The translations under genes were made by a program, and so were the position numbers. From Oxalobacteraceae bacterium (GTDB taxonomy: Bacteria > Pseudomonadota > Gammaproteobacteria > Burkholderiales > Burkholderiaceae_D): 50,815 nucleotides of DNA. The stretch covers positions 1-50,815 of the forward strand of contig JAUYNR010000011.1 of NCBI GenBank assembly GCA_030698225.1, written 5' to 3'. The notes under the pieces are model-generated. The model had not been told where the DNA came from and searched no databases. It was given only the letters and a program-made list of their open reading frames with translations. How positions within the stretch are numbered: position 1 is the stretch's first letter; every line of letters begins with the position of its first letter. Shown here one piece after another: positions 45,506 to 50,815 of this stretch.

Positions 45506-46577
45506 TTGCGACTCGGTGCGGCTTGCGCAGCGCCTTCTTGAGGGAGCTAACCAGATAACGCGTTAGCAGGTCGATATCACTGGGAGTGTTTTGAATGCCA
45601 TTCCAAGGCCGCGTGTCCCAAGCTTCTAATCGCCATTGCCCGCTGGTCCAAGCTGTGTAGGGCGCCAACAGACGCAGGCCCTCCTCAAACTGATGTCGCT
45701 CGGTTGCGCCTTCGATACTGAACAAGTGGTCCATCACAAAGCCCATGGCGACAATTCCGGCGCCGTGCCGCAGTCGTGAAAATCTTGGTGTCATACCTTT
45801 CCACGCCGGTCCGAAGACGTTGGCGACCGCTTGGAAGAACTCGCTCACGAGGTGGAATGCGCGATCATCCCGATCCTCATACTTCATTAGGCAACGGATA
45901 GCTCCGTCGGAGGCCGAGTTCATGATCAGCCGTTGCATAGCGGTGTCGCTAATGACTCCGGTCGGATTAGTGTGCTGCCTTATCTCGCCGTACATCGAAC
46001 TGCCGCGTGTGAAGTTCAGCAGGTCCACGATGCGCGCAGAAAACTTTCGTTGAGTGAACCGTTCCGGCAGGCCCTCCACGTTCGGCAGCAATTCGTAGAT
46101 CAGCGTCTTGGGCAGTGGCCGGGTATTGTTTATCAGCACGAATTGCTGACGTAGTTCGTTGTAGTCCTTGCAGACAAGGGCGGAGACGAATACTTGAAAG
46201 TTCGGTTTTTCGATCCCCGAGAGCGCCGTCAGTCGTTGCTGCCCGTCAACTACGAAGCCCGGTTTTGCACCGTCCACCGCCACAATCTCGACTTCGACCA
46301 CGCCATCACGCAGGTTCCTTATCTTCACGCTGTCGAGGAATGCCACGATGACCGCGTTGGGCAAGAGTGCATCGTCGCGCGCCAGGTAGTCGCGGATGTC
46401 TCGTATGTGAGAAGCCACCTGGTGGCGCTGGAATCCCCTTAACTGCCCATCGTCTGCGCGTGCGACACGGTCGATTTCGGCAAATGACAACACGTCGCTT
46501 GGATGCGCGGCGAACACGAAAACGTCATGGCCTTCTGCTTGTTGGGCACGAACGGCAGTGAATCGGTAGATGGTCAC
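45498..46577 (-). CDS. dpdB: DpdB, DGQHR-domain (DndB-like) partner of DpdA
   Basis: A 359-residue protein of the DGQHR/ParB-like family. The hallmark is [14 protein letters not shown] (DGQQR at 111-115), preceded by LRGFQRHQV and followed by [13 protein letters not shown]. DndB, a relative in phosphorothioation, has ATPase activity that depends on this motif. DpdB is needed with DpdA to put preQ0 into DNA. The start is GTG at 46577, overlapping the dpdA stop as GTGA. A clear paralogue sits on the other side of dpdA (47871-49028). Confidence 0.87.
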   Translation of the reverse strand: MTIYRFTAVRAQQAEGHDVFVFAAHPSDVLSFAEIDRVARADDGQLRGFQRHQVASHIRDIRDYLARDDALLPNAVIVAFLDSVKIRNLRDGVVEVEIVAVDGAKPGFVVDGQQRLTALSGIEKPNFQVFVSALVCKDYNELRQQFVLINNTRPLPKTLIYELLPNVEGLPERFTQRKFSARIVDLLNFTRGSSMYGEIRQHTNPTGVISDTAMQRLIMNSASDGAIRCLMKYEDRDDRAFHLVSEFFQAVANVFGPAWKGMTPRFSRLRHGAGIVAMGFVMDHLFSIEGATERHQFEEGLRLLAPYTAWTSGQWRLEAWDTRPWNGIQNTPSDIDLLTRYLVSSLKKALRKPHRVANG

Positions 46578-47869
46578 GCTGCTTCTCCCAAGGTTCGACG
46601 TAGATGACGATGGTATACGCCAAGGTTGTGAAACCCGCGACGCTTGTTACGATTACTTGACCGAAAGATGATTACTTCAACGCCGATCGTCCGGCACACG
46701 TCGCATCTGCATTGCTTCCAGGGTTGGTGCTCTAGAGTGCGCTGGACGAGTGCGGCAGTTTTGCTCAGGGCCTTATCCTGCATTGCCGCGCCTGTTCCGT
46801 CGCCGCGCACTAGAAACTGGTGATAATCCATTACAGCATCGAGCGTGGCACTAACGCTTGAAGCACCACCATCGAACGCACGAAGTTCCCCAAGCGCTTT
46901 GCGCTCGCGATGATGCAGATCCTCTGCGCTAAATGCGCCACGCTTGATGCCCTGCATCAACCTATTGTTCTCGATCGCCTGCGGGATACGGATAGCGGTG
47001 TAGTAGGCAAGTTTTCCGTCTATCCCTTCGCTGTAATAATTTACCTTCTCGTCCTTGAAGGCGCGGATGAGCGGCGATGTAGAGTCGAAACTCGTGATGC
47101 CGAAGTCTGTGAACTCGTGAATGCTGTCGGCCTTGGCGAAGCCGAGTAGGTGGATCTTTGTGTCGGGTTGGATGCGCATGCGGATCGCAGTTAGTACAGC
47201 CTTAATTGCATCAACCTTAAGCGGCACTAATCCGCCGATCGCTAGATAGCGATAACCCATGCGTTCGAGTCGGTGGGCTGCCTCGGCCATGCTCTCTGGC
47301 GACCAACCCTGCACCGAACCGAGTGGCACGAAGGGCATCCCTTCGCGTCCTACTAGCCCCAGGAAAGCCTCGGCATTGGCCAAAGTTATCGCGAAGCGCT
47401 GCCGAACTGCTACGTCGACGATCGACTCAGGCGGATTGCTCAGGTCGCAATTAAAGATGATGTGGTCCGGTGACACGCCGTGCGTAAAGCCAGCTTCGAG
47501 ATAGAACTCAACAACTTCCTCGGGCGTATAGGCTGGCACAGGGTGATCAGCGTATGCAAAAGCACCACAATCGCCCATCAACATCGCGTCCTTGAAACGG
47601 GGCCCATCGAAGCGCAAGAACTTTCGGGCACCGTCGCGCAACAACCGCTGTTCTTCGCGGGTGGAGTAACGCACCTTGGAGGAGGCGACCCCAGTCGCTT
47701 GGCGTACTGCGCTCATAGAAACCAGAAGCCCGTCATACGGCATCGGCTCCATCATTTCGTGGGCGTATACGTCAGACCAATACCGTTCGCGGTTAGGACT
47801 GTTGCGATCGTTGAGAAAGTCGTAGCCTGGGTCGACGTAATCTTGGGTATCCGAGTACAGGAATTTCAT
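46574..47869 (-). CDS. dpdA: DpdA, DNA-guanine transglycosylase (tRNA-guanine transglycosylase homologue)
   Basis: A 431-residue TGT-fold enzyme that exchanges guanine in DNA for preQ0. Catalytic Asp candidates are D100 in MGDCGAF and D262 in SFDSTSP, aligned with the two Asp of bacterial TGT; IGGLVPLK, with LLGFAKADS a little further on, is the substrate-pocket region. The zinc site is C387, C389, C392 (CRCDVC) and H414 (HNLGVYH). Unlike tRNA TGT it has an N-terminal extension rich in Tyr and Asp (DTQDYVDPGYDF) typical of DpdA. The ATG at 47869 gives the expected start; the frame to 47905 reads into the upstream gene. It lies 1 bp after the DGQHR gene and overlaps dpdB by GTGA. Confidence 0.93.
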   Translation of the reverse strand: MKFLYSDTQDYVDPGYDFLNDRNSPNRERYWSDVYAHEMMEPMPYDGLLVSMSAVRQATGVASSKVRYSTREEQRLLRDGARKFLRFDGPRFKDAMLMGDCGAFAYADHPVPAYTPEEVVEFYLEAGFTHGVSPDHIIFNCDLSNPPESIVDVAVRQRFAITLANAEAFLGLVGREGMPFVPLGSVQGWSPESMAEAAHRLERMGYRYLAIGGLVPLKVDAIKAVLTAIRMRIQPDTKIHLLGFAKADSIHEFTDFGITSFDSTSPLIRAFKDEKVNYYSEGIDGKLAYYTAIRIPQAIENNRLMQGIKRGAFSAEDLHHRERKALGELRAFDGGASSVSATLDAVMDYHQFLVRGDGTGAAMQDKALSKTAALVQRTLEHQPWKQCRCDVCRTIGVEVIIFRSSNRNKRRGFHNLGVYHRHLRRTLGEAA

Positions 47870-47870
47870 C

Positions 47871-49028
47871 CTACTTCCTCGGATAGTTGCTAACAGCATA
47901 TGCACGCACTAGTGCATCCTGTAGTTTCTTCACATGCTGGGGAGTGTTCTGAATCTCGTTCCAGGCCAGACCCAGCGTTTCCCACGTGCCCTTCGTCCAC
48001 CGACACGCCGGCGCGACCTTCTGGATCTCGTGCCGTACCGCTTCCATATCTGCATCGGGGGCTAGACGGGCATAGATCGCATCCATCAAGAGGCCCATTG
48101 CAAGCAAACCAGCTGAGTGCATAAGTCGACTGTGTTTTGGGTCCTTGCCCCAACTGTCTGGAAAGACGGTCTTTACCGCCGACCAGTAAGTAGTAAGGAT
48201 GCGGTACATCCCTTCGACGTCCCCATTACCGTCCCGCCCGATCGACTTGAACGGTGCAAGCGCGCCGAGCGGATTGGACATGCTGTTCTTAACTACCGAC
48301 ACAAGAGCGGTGTCCGTGATCACCGCGTCGGAAGCAACTCGGTCCGACGCCCTCCTTACGAGACGGTGAAATGGTGAAGCAGGGTCTTGGTTCAGTAGAT
48401 TCACTAGTTCGGCGGGTACCTTTCGAGCGACAAGATCCCGCGGTAGCGCGATTGCGTCGGTCTCGGGAAGTAGTTCGTTGATGAGTCGCGTTGGAAGAGG
48501 CTTGGCCTTGTTAACCAGGATGAACTGTTCCCGCTGCACCGAAAGTTTGTCCGACACGAATCCGATCACAGGGACCGCCAAATCCCTGTGCTTTACCTGA
48601 GAAAGCGCGATAGATCGCTGCTGTCCGTCCACAATCCACGCCACGCGTTGTCCTTCATCGTAGATCGGCAGGGTAAGCGTCCCGCTTTCGGACACCCGCG
48701 CATCTCCGGTCGGTCGGCTTCCTCGCGATGCCGCGAACTTTACGTCCGGCGACAGGGCCAAAATAATCGCATTTGGAAACAAGACCTCTCCCCTGCTGAG
48801 GTACTCCACGATTCCCTTTACATGTTCGCGGATTTCGGGGCGCTGAAAACCCTTGAGTGTGTCAGTTGCATCCCGACCAATCCGTGAGATGTCGGCCACC
48901 CGTACAATGTCTCCACCTTTGATAAAAAAGGCGTAGACATCGTTTCCTACTCCTTGAGTGGTGTGGAGAGCGCGCACTACAAGTGCTGGCCTAGCAGGCT
49001 TGGTGGATTTTGATCCGCCGCCTATCAC
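47871..49028 (-). CDS. second DGQHR-domain, DpdB-like protein
   Basis: A 385-residue paralogue of the protein at 45498-46577. Shared features in the same order are LKGFQRPEI, WIVDGQQRSIALSQ (DGQQR at 134-138), KPLPTRLINELLP, a run of VISDT/VITDT-type motifs, and ...RLMHSAGLLAMG near the C-terminus. It carries a longer loop before DGQQR (about 97-125). The GTG at 49028 is preferred because it overlaps the upstream stop as GTGA; a TTG at 49058 is the alternative. Both paralogues keep DGQQR, so both could hydrolyse nucleotide. They may act as a heteromer around DpdA, or with different target sequences. Confidence 0.85.
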   Translation of the reverse strand: MIGGGSKSTKPARPALVVRALHTTQGVGNDVYAFFIKGGDIVRVADISRIGRDATDTLKGFQRPEIREHVKGIVEYLSRGEVLFPNAIILALSPDVKFAASRGSRPTGDARVSESGTLTLPIYDEGQRVAWIVDGQQRSIALSQVKHRDLAVPVIGFVSDKLSVQREQFILVNKAKPLPTRLINELLPETDAIALPRDLVARKVPAELVNLLNQDPASPFHRLVRRASDRVASDAVITDTALVSVVKNSMSNPLGALAPFKSIGRDGNGDVEGMYRILTTYWSAVKTVFPDSWGKDPKHSRLMHSAGLLAMGLLMDAIYARLAPDADMEAVRHEIQKVAPACRWTKGTWETLGLAWNEIQNTPQHVKKLQDALVRAYAVSNYPRK

Positions 49029-49936
49029 GACTGCATTTCCGTGGCCATCGCTTGCCAAATCCGGCTAAATCGCTTTTGCTCGCATGATATCCTCGCGTCA
49101 TCCCGTAGATACCGCAACAACCGTGTGCTGCTGCCGGCGTGCAGCGACCACTGCTCGGTAAGCACCTGCCGGATCGCATCATCGGTCAACCTCACGCCCG
49201 GAGGCCGCGTGCGACGTGGCACCTGTGCAAGCGCTGTGGAGACCACTGCCGCAGCCTCTTTGCAAGATAGCTTTGTCGCCTCAAGCGACTCAATGAAATG
49301 CCTCAGAGCACGCTGTGCAAAGTCTGAGCGCGTCCCAGCAAAGTTGTGGATTGATTCCAGACGCTCATCGTAGGGCATCACGCATTCACTTAGGTGCTTG
49401 GGCACGTAACGCAAACCAGCAGACGATGTGAATATGCGCAACTGCTCCGAACACGCTTGCGGCACCTGAGCCAAGTCATCCTGAATCATGCACAAGTAAC
49501 TGCTGGGGAGGGCGAGGAAAGTAAGCGACTTAGCGATCAATCGCGACAGTGGCAGGGGTTGACGATAAGTAATGGCGTTCCACCAGTCAGACGGTGTTGC
49601 TCTCGCCAACTTGAGTCGATGGTCCAGTTCGGAACCCGCTGCGACCGTGCAATCGTAAGCGGGCACAATCTGGTCTGAACGGATAAGGCCTAGTCCCGCA
49701 GAAACGAAGAACCAAGTGGCACCGAGATGCGCTACCGCAACTCTCGAATCGGAGATAGCCCGCCCCTGATACATAGACTGCGCCGGGCTTATGGGAACTG
49801 CATGATTGACAGAAGTTTGCCACGATTCGGCGAGCCTCCCTACCTCACGAAAGGGTGGCAGTTGCACCAGATTGATTCGTTCCTTGGAAGCTTTTCGCTG
49901 AGTGCAGTTGGTGACAACGGCCACAGTAATGCTCAC
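49025..49936 (-). CDS. dpdC: probable DpdC (DUF6884/YaaA-like N-terminal domain)
   Basis: A 303-residue protein, first gene of the modification operon. The N-terminal half follows the pattern of DUF6884/YaaA-like proteins: VVTNCTQRK (C11), SMYQGRAI, then FVSAGLGLIRSDQIVPAYD. The C-terminal half is helical. DpdC is reported to turn preQ0 in DNA into the amide (dADG). I assign DpdC partly by elimination, since A, B and D to K are all present and this is the only other gene in the operon, so the name is less certain than the others. The start is GTG at 49936 with GAGG upstream; the stop overlaps the next gene as GTGA. Confidence 0.6.
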   Translation of the reverse strand: MSITVAVVTNCTQRKASKERINLVQLPPFREVGRLAESWQTSVNHAVPISPAQSMYQGRAISDSRVAVAHLGATWFFVSAGLGLIRSDQIVPAYDCTVAAGSELDHRLKLARATPSDWWNAITYRQPLPLSRLIAKSLTFLALPSSYLCMIQDDLAQVPQACSEQLRIFTSSAGLRYVPKHLSECVMPYDERLESIHNFAGTRSDFAQRALRHFIESLEATKLSCKEAAAVVSTALAQVPRRTRPPGVRLTDDAIRQVLTEQWSLHAGSSTRLLRYLRDDARISCEQKRFSRIWQAMATEMQS

Positions 49937-49978
49937 TTATCGAAGCCTCAGTTAGTTGCAGTTCTTCAACCCCTGAGC

Positions 49979-50007
49979 ATCATACCGTAAGCAGTTAATT
50001 ATCGAAA
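49979..50007 (-). promoter_or_regulatory. candidate sigma-70 promoter for the modification operon
   Basis: On the minus strand TATGAT (49984-49979) could be a -10 box, with a weak -35 TTTCGA (50007-50002) 17 bp upstream. The start codon of the first gene lies about 43 bp downstream. Only the -10 is good, so this is a weak call. Confidence 0.35.
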
Positions 50008-50097
50008 AAACTCGATCGATCTGCACTTAATCTTCGTGCTCTTTTGGGGTTGTCGCGCATTCGGTTACTCGCCGCATTGACTGCCGGGCCTAGGCTT

Positions 50098-50111
50098 ATG
50101 TCTGTAGACAT
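50098..50111. promoter_or_regulatory. palindrome nested in a larger inverted repeat, possible operator
   Basis: ATGTCT and AGACAT flank GT. The outer arms at 50085-50093 and 50125-50133 would form a separate 9-bp stem. This is the most structured part of the interval upstream of the modification operon. Confidence 0.35.
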
Positions 50112-50271
50112 CGCCACGCTATCGCTAGGCCCGCTAACGTGCCATACCTCGGACAGTAGCCACCCCATTCGTCGCTTCGATCTTGGTGATCCGCCCAGGC
50201 TCACTCGGTGCGCCCGGTCGTGCGTACAGTCGACATTTGCTTTCGCTCAACTTTTAAACGGAGACTGACTT

Positions 50272-50592
50272 ATGGCTGATTTGGACAAGCGCTTCGCATT
50301 GGTTCGAGATGGGGTCCACTGGTACGCAGCAATGATCAGCGACAGAGGGGGTTCTGGTCCTTCGTTTCGCATCTCTCAGAAGGGGGTATCCAGGGATGCC
50401 CGCGGTGAGGCTGAAAGAATTACTGACATACAGACTGTGGCTCGTCGGGTAATTCTTGAAGGCAAGCGCATGAGATGCGCCAGCGAACGTGAACCGGCAA
50501 GCTCGCTCGATCTGAAAAGCAAGGGTGTGACCGGGTACATACTTGACGCCGATATTGCACGGGCGCTTGGTGTGCCGACCACAGGGCGGTGA
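50272..50592 (+). CDS. hypothetical protein beside the Dpd modification operon
   Basis: A 106-residue soluble protein. GGAG lies 8 bp before the ATG at 50272, which supports it as a real gene. It contains an N-terminal strand pattern (FALVRDGVHWYAAMIS), a middle helix (TDIQTVARRVI) and a C-terminal DADIARALGV. No family is recognised. It is transcribed away from dpdC across a palindrome-rich interval, so it may be a small regulator or an accessory protein of the cluster, but nothing proves this. Confidence 0.65.
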   Translation: MADLDKRFALVRDGVHWYAAMISDRGGSGPSFRISQKGVSRDARGEAERITDIQTVARRVILEGKRMRCASEREPASSLDLKSKGVTGYILDADIARALGVPTTGR

Positions 50593-50739
50593 GCCGATGA
50601 CCTGAAGAAATTTCAGGCACGCGTTGCATGGATTGCTCCTGGCGCATGCGTTCGATTGCGCTGGGGATCAAGGTCCCCCCGCGTCAGAATAGTTGTCGCC
50701 TCTATAGACCAACCCAGGGGGCGGCGATGAAGGACGGAT

Positions 50740-50815
50740 ATGGCTCGATACGGACAGGCATTCAAAGACAAGGCGGTAGCGAAGTTGCTGCCGCCGGAGA
50801 GCGCAGCGCTGGAGG
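50740..50815 (+). CDS. IS3-type transposase OrfA, 5' end only
   Basis: The last 76 bases encode MARYGQAFKDKAVAKLLPPE and a few more residues in an open frame that runs off the window. This is the start of a helix-turn-helix OrfA of an IS3-type element. The left end of the element must lie between 50593 and 50739, but I cannot place its terminal repeat with confidence. Confidence 0.7.
   Translation, partial: MARYGQAFKDKAVAKLLPPESAALE

Larger units (their letters stand above)
49937..50271. other. 335-bp divergent regulatory region left of the small gene
   Basis: There is no gene. It holds the promoters for the leftward modification operon and the rightward small gene. A 9-bp inverted repeat, CGGGCCTAG at 50085-50093 and CTAGGCCCG at 50125-50133, encloses a perfect 6-2-6 palindrome (ATGTCT-GT-AGACAT) at 50098-50111. 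Confidence 0.55.

Overview
The window is GC-rich bacterial DNA, most likely from a betaproteobacterium (Rhodocyclales-like). Pointers are the long VC_2705-type acetate symporter with its DUF4212 partner next to a symporter-histidine kinase, a PEP-CTERM protein, and the sequence of a tRNA-Lys(CUU) fragment. Genus and species cannot be fixed from the sequence. The first 68 bases are a pure C run, probably a contig-edge artefact.

Left part (about 0.1-17.2 kb) is ordinary chromosome. It holds an isochorismatase-family hydrolase and a pirin gene facing a LysR regulator. The pirin gene is split by a 299-bp non-coding repeat element with a 5-bp target duplication. Next come a cyclic-nucleotide/CBS/DUF294 signalling protein, a membrane-anchored PAS protein ending in a DEDDh exonuclease, a single-domain response regulator, a symporter-histidine kinase, two small membrane proteins, an acetate-type Na+ symporter with its small subunit, a K+/H+ antiporter, and a hipBA toxin-antitoxin pair behind three operator-like palindromes.

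At 17,209-17,255 lies the 3' half of a tRNA-Lys(CUU) gene, followed on its native downstream side by a terminator. This is the usual scar of an element integrated into a tRNA 3' end, so everything to the right is probably a genomic island running past the window. Its first 8 kb is patchy: a PEP-CTERM protein, an AT-rich islet, a decayed type I R-M-linked metallopeptidase, an IS3-family remnant, a three-gene operon of unknown function and a divergent WYL regulator.

From 25.1 to 49.9 kb lies a complete-looking Dpd system, which replaces guanine in DNA by 7-deazaguanine derivatives and restricts unmodified DNA. The restriction arm is one rightward operon of eight overlapping genes, dpdE-F-G-H-I-J-K-D. 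The modification arm runs leftward: a probable dpdC, a second dpdB-like gene, dpdA, dpdB, queC, queD, queE. The two operons converge and overlap by 4 bp. QueE, QueD and QueC supply preQ0; DpdA, a tRNA-guanine transglycosylase homologue, inserts it into DNA with DpdB; DpdC is thought to convert it further. Unusual points are a three-domain QueD whose catalytic residues are split between domains, and two DGQHR (DpdB-like) proteins flanking DpdA. No folE is present, so the host enzyme must supply the pterin precursor. The window ends with a small unknown gene and the start of an IS3-type transposase.
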